DNA of 64,000 nucleotides, taken from NCBI GenBank assembly GCA_964590645.1, contig CAZPYJ010000014.1, positions 1 to 64,000 on the forward strand. Direction: 5' to 3'. Numbering within the stretch: the stretch's first letter is position 1; each line of letters starts with the position of its first letter. This document shows, piece after piece, positions 50,585 through 60,354 of this stretch. The position numbers and the translations under genes were made by a program. Under the pieces are notes generated by a model, which was not told the DNA's origin, ran no database searches, and saw only the letters and a list, made by a program, of their open reading frames with translations. The DNA is from JAGNHN01 sp964590645 (lineage in GTDB: Bacteria > Bacteroidota > Bacteroidia > Bacteroidales > JAGNHN01).

Positions 50585-53380
50585 ATGAACCAATCACCCG
50601 AGGATAAAGCCAGAGACCTTATCGATGCTATGCTGGACAAAGCCGGTTGGATTGTGCAGGATAAGAGCCGCATAAACCATAGCGCCGGACCTGGAGTCGC
50701 TGTACGATACCTGAATACTAAAGATGGTAAGGAAACCGATTTTGTCCTCTTTGTGAATCGAAAGCCGGTAGGAATCATAGAAGCAAAACGCGAAGAGGAA
50801 GGATTCAGACTCACTAATGCTGAGGATCAGTCTGAAGGCTATGCAAAAAGCAAACTCAAGTATTTAGACAATGATCCATTGCCTTTTGTTTACGAAAGCA
50901 CAGGGGAAATTACTCGCTTCACTGATTACCGGGATCCCAAGCCACGTTCCCGTCCGGTTTTTCACTTTCATACTCCCCAAACACTGGCCGAATGGGCCTC
51001 AAAAGCGGAAACCCTGCGTGGACGTCTGCAGCATTTGCCTGCCCTGGATGAGCAGGGATTGAGACCCGCTCAAATCAGGGCAATCACAACACTCGAACAT
51101 TCCTTAAAGGAAAACCGTCCCCGGGCATTAATCCAAATGGCGACAGGAGCAGGTAAAACATTTACAGCCTGTACCTTTGTTTATCGCCTCTTGAAATACG
51201 CAGATGCAAAACGAATCCTCTTCCTGGTTGATACACGAAACCTTGGTGAACAGGCTGAGCAAGAATTCCTGAAGTATCAGCCTGTCGATGATAACCGTAA
51301 GTTCACGGAATTATATAATGTCCAGCGGCTGTCTTCAAGTTATATCGCTTCCGACAGCCAGGTATGTATCTCTACCATCCAAAGACTTTATTCCATTCTG
51401 CAAGGAAAAGAACTGGATGAGGATGCGGAAATAGCTAACCCAAATGAGCGTTCGTGGGATTGGCAAAAGAAAGACCCCATCCCGATTAAATACTCCCCGG
51501 ATAATCCCATTTCCCGCTTTGATTTTATTGTTATTGATGAATGCCACCGGAGCATATACAATCTGTGGAAGCAGGTACTTGAGTACTTCGATGCCTTTCT
51601 GATCGGCTTAACTGCTACGCCCGATAAAAGGACTTTTGGCTTCTTCAACGAAAATGTAGTCAGTGAATACACCTACGAAGAGTCAGTGGTTGATGGGGTG
51701 AATGTTCCCTATGATATCTATACTATTGAAACAGAAATCACGCAGGCAGGCTCTAAAATCAAGGCAAAAGAATACGTAGATATGCGGGAGAAGCTTTCCC
51801 GCAGGAAACGATGGGAAAGACTGGATGAGGATTATGAGTATACCTCTAATCAGCTGGACAAGGATGTGGTAAACCCCAGCCAGATAAGGCATATCATCAG
51901 GGCTTATAGAGAGGCGCTGCCCTCAATATTCCCCGGACGCTTCGATGGGAATGATGAGTTTGAAGTGCCTAAAACCCTCGTCTTTGCCAAAACGGACAGT
52001 CACGCGGATGATATCATACAGATCATCCGGGAAGAGTTTGGCGAAGGAAATGAATTTTGCAAAAAGCTGACCTATAAATCGGAGGAAGACCCGAAGTCGG
52101 TTCTGAATCGTTTCAGGAATTCCTGGGCGCCACGAATAGCGGTGACGGTAGATATGGTTGCAACCGGTACCGATGTCAAACCCCTGGAAGTGCTTTTGTT
52201 TATGCGGGATGTGAAAAGCATAAACTATTTTGAGCAAATGAAGGGGCGTGGAACCCGTACCATTAATTTTGATGATCTCAAACGTGTTACACGTACTGCC
52301 AGGCACACCAAAACGCACTTCGTGATTGTGGATGCCGTGGGGGCTACCAAATCCAAGAAAACCGACAGCCGTCCCCTGGAAAGAAAGCGGGGGACACCGC
52401 TAAAAGACCTATTGGGAGCGGTTACAATGGGTGTGGTGGATGAAGACTTATATACCTCCCTGGCCAATCGATTGATTAGGTTGGAAAAACAGCTGACAGA
52501 AAAGGAGAAAGAAAAGTATGAAGAGCTGACAAAGGGTATTAGTCTGAAACAGAGCACAAAATCTCTATTGGACACCTTCGACCCGGATTTGCTGGATGAA
52601 AGAACCGATGCATTGGTCAATCGAATTCCGGTGCAGGAAAGAAATCCGTTTAAGGAGGAGGAATGCAGGACACAAGCGCAAAATGAACTGGCAGATAAAG
52701 CATCCCGGACCTTCACCGGTGAAGTGAACGAATACCTGGAGAATGTTAGGAAGGTCCACGAGCAGATTATTGATGCCATCAACCAGGATAAAGTGTTACG
52801 CTCTGAATGGGATAGCTTTACCCTGGAAAAGGCAAAAGAGGTGGTTAATAGTTTCAAAGACTATATCGAAGCGAATAAGAATGAGATTATTGCGCTGAGT
52901 ATTTTCTATGACCAAGCCTACCGCAGGCGTGAGTTGACATTTAAGATGATTAAAGACCTGCTGGAAAAACTAAAATTGGAGAAACCCTTGCTGGCGCCAC
53001 ATTATGTGTGGGATGCCTATAAACAGTTGGAAAAGGTGAACGGGGATAGTCCCCGGGAAGAACTGGTGGCCCTGGTATCCCTGGTTCGTCGTGTTGTTGG
53101 AATTGACCAGGAGCTAACCTCATACACCCGAACCGTGGATAAAAATTTCCAGGACTGGATATTCAAAAAGCATTCGGGTGCCGGCAACAAGTTTAATGAA
53201 GAACAAATGCAGTGGTTAAGGATGCTGAAAGAACATATCGCCAGTAGCTTCCATTTGGGGATGGATGATTTAGACCTGACACCTTTTGATGCTAAGGGCG
53301 GAAGAGGTATGATGTACAAACTATTTGGTGAGCAGATGAATGAACTGATTGATGAACTGAACGAAGTACTGGCTGCCTGA
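50585..53380 (+). CDS. hsdR: Type I restriction enzyme R subunit (EcoEI type)
   Basis: 931 residues from ATG 50585 (MNQSPEDKARDLIDAMLDKAGW); an upstream in-frame Met at 50498 is less likely. N-terminal nuclease domain with D-F-V-L-F-V-N-x-K-P-V-G-I-I-E-A-K (PD-(D/E)XK), then a superfamily 2 helicase motor with Walker A MATGAGKTFTA, DECH box IDECHRS, TATPD and a motif VI-like GRGTR, and a helical C-terminus for binding the methylase. It translocates and cuts unmethylated DNA. A near -7 element AAACTTTG lies at 50457-50464. Confidence 0.94.
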   Translation: MNQSPEDKARDLIDAMLDKAGWIVQDKSRINHSAGPGVAVRYLNTKDGKETDFVLFVNRKPVGIIEAKREEEGFRLTNAEDQSEGYAKSKLKYLDNDPLPFVYESTGEITRFTDYRDPKPRSRPVFHFHTPQTLAEWASKAETLRGRLQHLPALDEQGLRPAQIRAITTLEHSLKENRPRALIQMATGAGKTFTACTFVYRLLKYADAKRILFLVDTRNLGEQAEQEFLKYQPVDDNRKFTELYNVQRLSSSYIASDSQVCISTIQRLYSILQGKELDEDAEIANPNERSWDWQKKDPIPIKYSPDNPISRFDFIVIDECHRSIYNLWKQVLEYFDAFLIGLTATPDKRTFGFFNENVVSEYTYEESVVDGVNVPYDIYTIETEITQAGSKIKAKEYVDMREKLSRRKRWERLDEDYEYTSNQLDKDVVNPSQIRHIIRAYREALPSIFPGRFDGNDEFEVPKTLVFAKTDSHADDIIQIIREEFGEGNEFCKKLTYKSEEDPKSVLNRFRNSWAPRIAVTVDMVATGTDVKPLEVLLFMRDVKSINYFEQMKGRGTRTINFDDLKRVTRTARHTKTHFVIVDAVGATKSKKTDSRPLERKRGTPLKDLLGAVTMGVVDEDLYTSLANRLIRLEKQLTEKEKEKYEELTKGISLKQSTKSLLDTFDPDLLDERTDALVNRIPVQERNPFKEEECRTQAQNELADKASRTFTGEVNEYLENVRKVHEQIIDAINQDKVLRSEWDSFTLEKAKEVVNSFKDYIEANKNEIIALSIFYDQAYRRRELTFKMIKDLLEKLKLEKPLLAPHYVWDAYKQLEKVNGDSPREELVALVSLVRRVVGIDQELTSYTRTVDKNFQDWIFKKHSGAGNKFNEEQMQWLRMLKEHIASSFHLGMDDLDLTPFDAKGGRGMMYKLFGEQMNELIDELNEVLAA

Positions 53381-54648
53381 TGAGAGAAGATTGGATTGAA
53401 GTTGAGTTAGTTGATGTTTGTCATTTTGAGATGGGGCAATCACCACCTTCATCAACATATAATAAGAATGGTAAAGGGGTTCCCTTTTTTCAAGGAAAGG
53501 CAGAGTTTACTGATAAGCACCCTATTGTACAAAAATGGTGTACCGCTCCTAAGAAAACTGCGAAAGCTAATGATATCCTGATGAGTGTTAGGGCTCCTGT
53601 TGGTGCAACAAATATCGCAAACATCAATTGTGCAATAGGAAGAGGGTTAGCAGCAATTTCTTATCCGTATAGTACAGAGTATTTATGGTACTACCTACGA
53701 TTATCAGAGCGTATATTGGATGAAAAGGGAACGGGAACGACTTTCAAGGCCATTTCTGGTTCAATTTTAAAATCTCATAAATTCCCCCTCGCCCCCCTCC
53801 CCGAGCAACGCGCCATCGTAGCCAAAATAGAGCAGTTATTTAGTGAGCTGGACCACGGCATTGCCAACCTCAATGCTGCCAAGACAAAGCTTGAAATCTA
53901 CCGCCAGGCAGTCTTAAAAAAGGCGTTTGAGGATGGTTTTGGCATAAGGACCAATTCTCAAGAGTGGAGAATAGCCGAAGTCAGTGAACTATGCGAAGTT
54001 GTTAGGGGTGGTTCACCCCGTCCAGCTGGTGATGGAAGGTTTTATGATGGTTCTATCCCATTCTTAAAAGTAGCAGACTTGACAAGGAATAAGGGTGTTT
54101 ATCTAACAAGCCACACTTTTTCGATAAAAGAGGCTGGACTTAGTAAAACTAGGTACGTTGATAAAGGCACATTACTGCTCTCAAATAGTGGTGCAACTTT
54201 GGGTGTTCCAAAGATTTGCACGTTTCCAACAACATTTAATGACGGGATTGCTGCCTTTCTTGGTCTTGATAAAAATGCCACGCTCTATCACTACTATTAT
54301 TGGTGCTCAAGGACTATAGAGTTAAGAGGAATTAATCAAGGTGCAGCACAACCAAATCTCAATACAAATTTGATTGGGTCATGCTATATACCAGTCGGTC
54401 CAATTAATGAAATGATAGAAATTGTCCGGGAAATCGAGTCCCGTCTCTCTGTTTGTGACAACATCTTGGTTAATATTGAAGAAGGCTTAGAAAAATCAGA
54501 AGCCCTGAGGCAAAGTATATTAAAACAGGCCTTTGAAGGGAAATTACTCAGTGAAGGGGAATTGGCTGCCTGTAGAAAAGAAGCGGATTGGGAGCCGGCG
54601 GAGCAATTGTTGGCCCGGATTAAAGAAGAGAAACGCACAGGAAGATGA
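53380..54648 (+). CDS. hsdS: Type I restriction specificity subunit
   Basis: 422 residues with two target-recognition domains, each followed by a conserved coiled-coil spacer. The first spacer reads LAPLPEQRAIVAKIEQLFSELDHGIANLNAAKTKL; the second ends SEALRQSILKQAFEGKL. It determines the bipartite recognition sequence of the HsdMS complex. Its ATG overlaps the hsdR stop by 1 bp. The first TRD is less GC-rich than hsdR, as is common for exchanged specificity domains. Confidence 0.93.
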   Translation: MREDWIEVELVDVCHFEMGQSPPSSTYNKNGKGVPFFQGKAEFTDKHPIVQKWCTAPKKTAKANDILMSVRAPVGATNIANINCAIGRGLAAISYPYSTEYLWYYLRLSERILDEKGTGTTFKAISGSILKSHKFPLAPLPEQRAIVAKIEQLFSELDHGIANLNAAKTKLEIYRQAVLKKAFEDGFGIRTNSQEWRIAEVSELCEVVRGGSPRPAGDGRFYDGSIPFLKVADLTRNKGVYLTSHTFSIKEAGLSKTRYVDKGTLLLSNSGATLGVPKICTFPTTFNDGIAAFLGLDKNATLYHYYYWCSRTIELRGINQGAAQPNLNTNLIGSCYIPVGPINEMIEIVREIESRLSVCDNILVNIEEGLEKSEALRQSILKQAFEGKLLSEGELAACRKEADWEPAEQLLARIKEEKRTGR

Positions 54649-56216
54649 ACCCGGAGGCACTGAAACAAATCATCCAGCAGGGCGAGGGTGTCCAGGTGGA
54701 ATTCAAGGCGGCGGGTTTTGAAATACCCAGGAATGTCTATGAGAGTGTTTGTGCTATGCTCAATCGCCAGGGTGGCCATTTGATTTTAGGGGTAAACAAT
54801 GATGGAGAGCTTACAGGTGTGATTGAAGATTGCGTTGCGGATATGAAATCTGCTTTCGTGTCCTCGGTGAATAACATCGCTCAGCTCAACCCTAAATACT
54901 ACTTAAACATCCATAGTGTGGTCATCGACGGCCATACTGTCCTTTATGCTTACATCCCGGAAAGCTCCCAGGTGCACAGCTATTTGGGAAAGGTATATGA
55001 CCGCAATGAGGACGGGGATTTTGACATTAGCAATAACCCGGACCTGGTACGGCAACTGCATTTAAAAAAGCAGGGAAGTTTTAGCGAGAACACCCTCTAT
55101 CCGGCCATATGCCTCACCGATCTGAGAGGAGACCTTATTCAAAGATGCCGGATCCTGGCCCACAATAACAAACCGGGCCATCACTGGATGGAACTGGATG
55201 ATATGGGAATGCTCCGTTCCGCCAACCTCTGGAAGAAAGACTGGAAGACAGGGGATGAAGGCTATACCCTCGCGGCAGCATTGTTGCTGGGAAAGGATGA
55301 GGTAATCCAGCAAATCTTACCACATTATAAGACCGATGCCATCCTGAAGCGAGAAAACACAGAACGCTATGATGACCGGGAGATCGTCAGAACCAATCTC
55401 ATCGAATCCTATGATAAGCTGATGGCCTTTGTGGCCAAACACTTGCCAGACAAATTTCAGATGGAGGGTGACCAGCGTATCAGCATACGTGATAAGATTT
55501 TCCGTGAAGTCATTGCCAATACACTCATCCACCGGGAATTTACGAATGAATACCCGGCGCGTTTGCTTATCTCAGGATCTGAGGTGTTCATCGACAATTG
55601 GAACCGGCCTCACGGGAGTGGGAAATTACGATTGGATTCCTATAGTCCGTTCCCGAAGAATCCGGTAATTGCCGCTTTCTTCAGGGAAATCGGGCGGGCA
55701 GAAGAATTGGGCTCCGGGTATCGGAACAGTCAGCGTTTTACGCGCCTGTATTCTAATGGCAATGAAGCGGAGTTTATCGAAGGAGATGTATTTAGAACCG
55801 TGATTCCTCTAATCGAGAAAGCTGACCGAGCAACTGAGGGAGCAGTTGACGGAGCAGTTGACGGAGCAATTGAGGGAGCTATTGACGGAGCAACTGACCG
55901 AGCAACTGACCGAGCAATTGACCGAGCAATTGACCGAGCAATTGACCGAGCAATTGACCGAGCAATTGACCGAGCAAATAAAGAGACCAAGCAAAATCTT
56001 TCTGTCCTTCTAAAAGCCATTTTCTTGGATGAAGGAAGGCGAAATCCAGATTACAGGGAGATCACAAAGATTGGCAGTGAAAGTACGATGAAAAGATATC
56101 TGGATCGCTTAAGAGAGGTCGGTTTTATAGAGTTTAAAGGAACTGCAGCACAAACTGGCGGGTACTTCATTACTGAGAAACTGAGAAAAATGATTAGTGG
56201 GAATCCTGCGGATTAA
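54645..56216 (+). CDS. AlbA_2 / HATPase putative transcriptional regulator in R-M operon
   Basis: 523 residues. N-terminal Schlafen-type AlbA_2 domain (EGVQVEFKAAGFEIPRNVYESVCAMLNRQGGHLILGVNNDG, about 13-130), a GHKL-type ATPase domain (about 270-380, IANTLIHREFTNEYPARLLIS), a 48-residue repeat linker (395-442) of G/R-A-x-D/E units, and a C-terminal winged helix (about 455-515, GSESTMKRYLDRLREVGFIEF). Such proteins often sit in R-M operons; their role is unproven. The ATGA overlap with hsdS shows co-translation. Confidence 0.85.
   Translation: MNPEALKQIIQQGEGVQVEFKAAGFEIPRNVYESVCAMLNRQGGHLILGVNNDGELTGVIEDCVADMKSAFVSSVNNIAQLNPKYYLNIHSVVIDGHTVLYAYIPESSQVHSYLGKVYDRNEDGDFDISNNPDLVRQLHLKKQGSFSENTLYPAICLTDLRGDLIQRCRILAHNNKPGHHWMELDDMGMLRSANLWKKDWKTGDEGYTLAAALLLGKDEVIQQILPHYKTDAILKRENTERYDDREIVRTNLIESYDKLMAFVAKHLPDKFQMEGDQRISIRDKIFREVIANTLIHREFTNEYPARLLISGSEVFIDNWNRPHGSGKLRLDSYSPFPKNPVIAAFFREIGRAEELGSGYRNSQRFTRLYSNGNEAEFIEGDVFRTVIPLIEKADRATEGAVDGAVDGAIEGAIDGATDRATDRAIDRAIDRAIDRAIDRAIDRANKETKQNLSVLLKAIFLDEGRRNPDYREITKIGSESTMKRYLDRLREVGFIEFKGTAAQTGGYFITEKLRKMISGNPAD
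55827..55976 (+). repeat. 12-bp in-frame minisatellite in the AlbA gene
   Basis: Twelve full 12-base units plus a partial one. The last five full units are identical (CGAGCAATTGAC, encoding RAID); earlier ones drift (GGAGCAGTTGAC, encoding GAVD). Unit gain or loss would keep the frame and change linker length by four residues. Confidence 0.93.
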
Positions 56217-56227
56217 ATGAAAGCTAT

Positions 56228-58468
56228 ATGAAGAATGTTGAAAAGGCAGATAGAATTCATCTTGGAAGTTTAGTGGAGGATTTGAAAAAAGGACATTTCG
56301 TAATCCCTGATTTTCAAAGAGAATTTGAATGGCAGCCCTGGGATGTGCTTGACTTCATCAAGTCCATCTTTATGGATTATTATGTGGGCACCTTACTCCT
56401 CTGGAAAGGAAGTAAAGACAACTTCAATATGCTATCCTGCGAGCCTATTTATGCATTTAATGGGCAGCAGGATCCTCAGCATATTGTACTGGATGGCCAG
56501 CAAAGATTAACGGCTATTCATTATGCCTTTTTTCAACCAGAAATAGCATTCCCCGGCAGAGCAAAGCCCCTGGCTTACTTTCTGAACATCCAGGCATTTT
56601 TAGAGGATGACTTCGAAAATGCGTTTTGGTATGATTATCTAACCCGCAAAAACAAGCGTTTATTAAAGGATGTGAAGCAGCAATATGAAAGGCACATATT
56701 CCCCTTAGGGACGATGAGAGAAGGCACCTGGGGCACCAGCGACTGGATAAAGGGATACCGGGACTATTGGAATGAGCAGGCAGAAATGGCAGCGAAAGAT
56801 GAGGAAGGCCAGAAAAGAAGACTTTTGGCTCAGAAAAGCTCAAATCAGGCCAAAGATTTCAAAGATGCCATTGAGGAGTTATTCAATCAGTATTATATCA
56901 GCTATATAGAGTTAGATCGGGATATTGAGTTGGGTAAGGTGTGTGACATTTTCACCCAAATCAACTCTAAGGGAGTCCGCCTGGATATTTTCGACCTGCT
57001 CAATGCTATCCTGAGACCCAAGGAAATCTACTTAAAAAAGATGTGGCACGATGCGGAGGATGAACTGGACTATACGGACTCCAAGAAGATGAAAATATAC
57101 GTACTACAGGTTATGTCCATACTGGAACAAGCATACTGTAGCCCTAAATATTTATATTACCTCGTACCGGAATCCATCAAAACCATCAAAAAACCGGATG
57201 GAAGCAATGAAAGAATCGTTTTGGTAGATTCTTCCGAGGAGTTCCTGGACAGGTGGCACTTTGCTATCAATGCTTTGAAGAAGGCTATCAAAAGCCTGAG
57301 AAGTCCAAGAGATTTTGGAGCAATACAGGCAAGTTTTGTCCCCTATCCTTCCATCATCCCTGCCTTTGCAGCCATAAAAGCTTTTGTTGATGATAGCAAA
57401 GCAGTGAATAAGCTGGATATGCAAACCAAAATCAGGAAGTGGTATTGGGCGTCCATATTTACGAACAGGTATTCAAGTTCGGTTGAATCCACTTCTGCAA
57501 AAGACTTCCAGGCATTAAAGCGATGGTTTATCGATCCAGACGATGAACCGGAAATGATAAGTGACTTCATTTCAAATTATCGGAATATGGATTTAGTGCT
57601 CGATAATGGGAAAGGCTCGGCAATCTACAATGCCATATTCAATTTATTTGTAATCAATGGTGCCAGAGATTGGTCAAGTTTTGACTTACCGGAATACGAT
57701 TCACTGGATGACCATCACATTGTACCTCACTCAACCTTTCACGAAAAAGCAGGTAGGAGTATTAACAGTATCCTGAACAGGACCGCATTGTCTCCGGGGA
57801 CTAATCGACACATAATCCGGAACAGGATGCCGAACGAATATCTGAAAGAAATGTTGGAGAATAATGATCCTGAAAAGGTTTATTCAGTTCTGGCATCTCA
57901 TCTAATATCCAGGAAGGCGGTTGAGATTCTCCTGCGTGACCCCTTTGAAAAATCTGACTATGATGAATTCTTGCAAGTTCGCCTTGAAACAATTCTTGAT
58001 GCAATTGATGACCAGCTGATTAAGGATATAGTAGAGATTCCATTAGCACTAAAAAAGCTAAACGATGCAGTGGAAGAGATTGAACTTAAATTGAGGCAGC
58101 TTCTTATCGAAAAGTCGAATGGTGATCCAGATAGTTATGTTGCAATGACCCCACCACATATCAGGGAAAAAGTAAATAAGCGTATTGAGGTGGAGCTGAA
58201 GAAGAAGCCAGGATTAACTGAAGATGATTTCAGTAGTTTTTCGGTCCGGCTGAAGTATTTTGACTTGTTCGAATACTATGATACCATTGTTTCGAAAGCG
58301 AACTGGGACAAGTTTGAAATGAAATTTAAGAATAAACCACAGCTTGAAAGCCGCTTTAATCAGTTATCAACTTTGAGAAATTGTATCCGGCATTCTCGCG
58401 ATATCACAGCTATCGAAAAGCTTGATGGAGAAGCTGCAATAGCCTGGTTTAAACATACATTACAATAG
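56228..58468 (+). CDS. DUF262/HNH (GmrSD-like) protein in the Type I operon
   Basis: 746 residues. N-terminal DUF262/ParB-like domain with FVIPDFQREFEWQPWDVLDFIKSIF and VLDGQQRLTAIHYAFF; later an HNH-like nuclease core LDDHHIVPHSTFHEKAGRSINSILNRTALSPGTNRHIIRNRMPNEYL, the arrangement of GmrSD, SspE and related Type IV-like restriction proteins. The last 170 residues are an extra helical region. Probably an NTP-dependent nuclease acting on modified or foreign DNA. It is preceded by the AlbA gene (11 bp) and followed by hsdM (1 bp). Confidence 0.85.
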   Translation: MKNVEKADRIHLGSLVEDLKKGHFVIPDFQREFEWQPWDVLDFIKSIFMDYYVGTLLLWKGSKDNFNMLSCEPIYAFNGQQDPQHIVLDGQQRLTAIHYAFFQPEIAFPGRAKPLAYFLNIQAFLEDDFENAFWYDYLTRKNKRLLKDVKQQYERHIFPLGTMREGTWGTSDWIKGYRDYWNEQAEMAAKDEEGQKRRLLAQKSSNQAKDFKDAIEELFNQYYISYIELDRDIELGKVCDIFTQINSKGVRLDIFDLLNAILRPKEIYLKKMWHDAEDELDYTDSKKMKIYVLQVMSILEQAYCSPKYLYYLVPESIKTIKKPDGSNERIVLVDSSEEFLDRWHFAINALKKAIKSLRSPRDFGAIQASFVPYPSIIPAFAAIKAFVDDSKAVNKLDMQTKIRKWYWASIFTNRYSSSVESTSAKDFQALKRWFIDPDDEPEMISDFISNYRNMDLVLDNGKGSAIYNAIFNLFVINGARDWSSFDLPEYDSLDDHHIVPHSTFHEKAGRSINSILNRTALSPGTNRHIIRNRMPNEYLKEMLENNDPEKVYSVLASHLISRKAVEILLRDPFEKSDYDEFLQVRLETILDAIDDQLIKDIVEIPLALKKLNDAVEEIELKLRQLLIEKSNGDPDSYVAMTPPHIREKVNKRIEVELKKKPGLTEDDFSSFSVRLKYFDLFEYYDTIVSKANWDKFEMKFKNKPQLESRFNQLSTLRNCIRHSRDITAIEKLDGEAAIAWFKHTLQ

Positions 58469-58469
58469 G

Positions 58470-59954
58470 ATGACCAACGAATCAAGTATAGTATCCAAAG
58501 TTTGGAGCTTTGCCAATGTCCTCCGCGATGACGGCGTGAGTTATGGTGATTACCTGGAACAACTCACCTACCTGCTCTTCCTGAAGATGGTGGATGAATT
58601 TGCCAAACCGCCGTATAACAGAGAGATCAATGTTCCTGAAGGTTGTGATTGGGAAAGCCTGAAAGAAAAAAGAGGAGCAGAACTGGAGGCCCATTATACC
58701 AAATCCCTTCGTGAATTGGCAAAGGCAAAAGGAACATTGGGACAGATCTTCGTGAAATCACAGAATAAAATCCAGGACCCCGCGAAACTTTTCAAGATCA
58801 TCGATATGGTGGACAAGGAGAAGTGGAGTATGATGGGTGCCGACCTGAAAGGGAAGATCTATGAAGGTTTGCTGGAGAAGAATGCAGAAGATACCAAGTC
58901 CGGTGCAGGGCAATACTTTACACCCAGGGCCTTGATCAGAGCAATGGTAGCGTGTATGCAACCGGAGCCTTTGAGGTCAATTTCAGACCCTGCTTGTGGA
59001 ACCGGGGGCTTCTTCCTTGCTGCCTATGATTACATCGTGAATAACTATGATCTGAACCGGGAGCAAAAGGAGTTTCTAAAAAACAAGACCTTTTACGGGA
59101 ATGAGATCGTGGCCAATACCCGCAGGATGTGCCTGATGAATATGTTCCTGCACAACATCGGTGAGATCGATGGCGAAACCTTCATATCCTCTGCAGATGC
59201 TTTAATAGCCGATGATGGTAAAAGATTTGATTATGTCCTTGCCAATCCACCCTTCGGTAAGAAGTCCAGTATGACCTTCACCAATGAAGAAGGGGAACAG
59301 GAAAAGGAAGATATGGTATATAATCGCCAGGATTTTTGGGCGACAACATCCAACAAGCAGCTCAACTTCCTGCAGCACATACGAACCCTTCTGAAAGAAA
59401 ATGGTAGGGCAGCCGTGGTATTACCGGACAACGTATTATTTGAAGGTGGTGCCGGTGAAACGGTCCGCAAGCAGCTACTTCGTTCCACAGAGCTCCATAC
59501 CATTTTACGCCTTCCTACCGGTATATTCTACAAGCCGGGAGTAAAAGCGAATGTATTGTTCTTTGACAATCGGCCGGGAGCCAAAGAGGCCTGGACCAGG
59601 GAAGTTTGGATTTATGATTATCGTACCAACATTCACCACACCCTGAAGAAGAAACCCCTTCAGCTCGATGATCTGCAGGATTTCATTAAGTGCTATAATC
59701 CGGGCAATCGGAATGGTCGCAAAGCAACCTGGTCGGAAGAGAATCCGGAAGGGCGCTGGAGAAAGTTCAGCTATGATGAAATCATAGGCCGGGACAAAAC
59801 CAATCTTGACATATTCTGGCTAAAGGATAAGAGCCTGGCAGATCTGGATAATCTACCGGATCCCGATGTAATCGCCACTGAAATCATTGAGAATATCCAG
59901 GCTGGATTGAATAGTTTTCGGGAGATTATGAATACCCTTGAGGGAGGGGAGTGA
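58470..59954 (+). CDS. hsdM: Type I restriction N6-adenine methyltransferase subunit
   Basis: 494 residues. An N-terminal HsdM helical domain is followed by SAM-binding SDPACGTGGFFLAAYDYIV (motif I) and catalytic motif IV YVLANPPFGKKSS. Methylates adenine in the target chosen by HsdS. It is the last gene of the operon, after two inserted genes, which is unusual; hsdM usually directly precedes hsdS. Confidence 0.95.
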   Translation: MTNESSIVSKVWSFANVLRDDGVSYGDYLEQLTYLLFLKMVDEFAKPPYNREINVPEGCDWESLKEKRGAELEAHYTKSLRELAKAKGTLGQIFVKSQNKIQDPAKLFKIIDMVDKEKWSMMGADLKGKIYEGLLEKNAEDTKSGAGQYFTPRALIRAMVACMQPEPLRSISDPACGTGGFFLAAYDYIVNNYDLNREQKEFLKNKTFYGNEIVANTRRMCLMNMFLHNIGEIDGETFISSADALIADDGKRFDYVLANPPFGKKSSMTFTNEEGEQEKEDMVYNRQDFWATTSNKQLNFLQHIRTLLKENGRAAVVLPDNVLFEGGAGETVRKQLLRSTELHTILRLPTGIFYKPGVKANVLFFDNRPGAKEAWTREVWIYDYRTNIHHTLKKKPLQLDDLQDFIKCYNPGNRNGRKATWSEENPEGRWRKFSYDEIIGRDKTNLDIFWLKDKSLADLDNLPDPDVIATEIIENIQAGLNSFREIMNTLEGGE

Positions 59955-60354
59955 ACCCTGACTTTGCGATAGTATTGAGGATTATAAACCCTCATAAACA
60001 TCCGCAATCTCTTCCTGCCTGATGCCAATGTATATCTTGGTAGCTTTCAGGGAAGTATTCAGAAAGATTCGTAAGCAAGAATGTCCTTCCCGCAAGGCTT
60101 TCAGGGAGCATCGCTTCGCAAATGCCAGCTGTTCAGTCACTTCAGCCATTTCCCCTCATAAATTGCCCGAAATATTTGGTAAGTTATTAAACTTACCGAC
60201 ATTTGTTTCTGCTTATGCCATATGAGCCGGATGTAGCAATCACTGAATAAGTGTTTGTCAATCAGGATTATATGTGGTTTTTGATATCCTCTGCCAACAT
60301 AACGGAAAGAATAGCACTTATCCGAATTCGGTTTTAATTAAAAATACAACCCCT
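59955..60354. other. Island-edge spacer with a possible integrase remnant
   Basis: 400 bp without an intact gene. It contains the 55-codon minus-strand ORF described separately; the 67-codon plus ORF at 60022-60225 is its shadow. AT-rich sequence before 60355 probably holds the promoter of the surface-protein gene. Confidence 0.55.
59982..60149 (-). pseudogene. Possible tyrosine recombinase C-terminal remnant
   Basis: A 55-codon minus-strand reading frame. Its middle and end (REGHSCLRIFLNTSL, then KATKIYIGIRQEEIADVYEGL) resemble the GH-x-S...T-x-x-Y end of phage-type integrases, with a Tyr placed like the catalytic one. It is far too short to be active. Its position right after hsdM fits a decayed integrase at the edge of a mobile R-M island. 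The match is by eye only. Confidence 0.4.

Noticed and set aside
55730..56020. Antisense ORF with repeated ARSI units
   Set aside because: Shadow of the 12-bp minisatellite, open only because the unit has no stop in that frame.
60022..60225. Plus-strand 67-codon ORF
   Set aside because: Opposite the integrase-like segment; no motif, and the minus-strand reading makes more sense.
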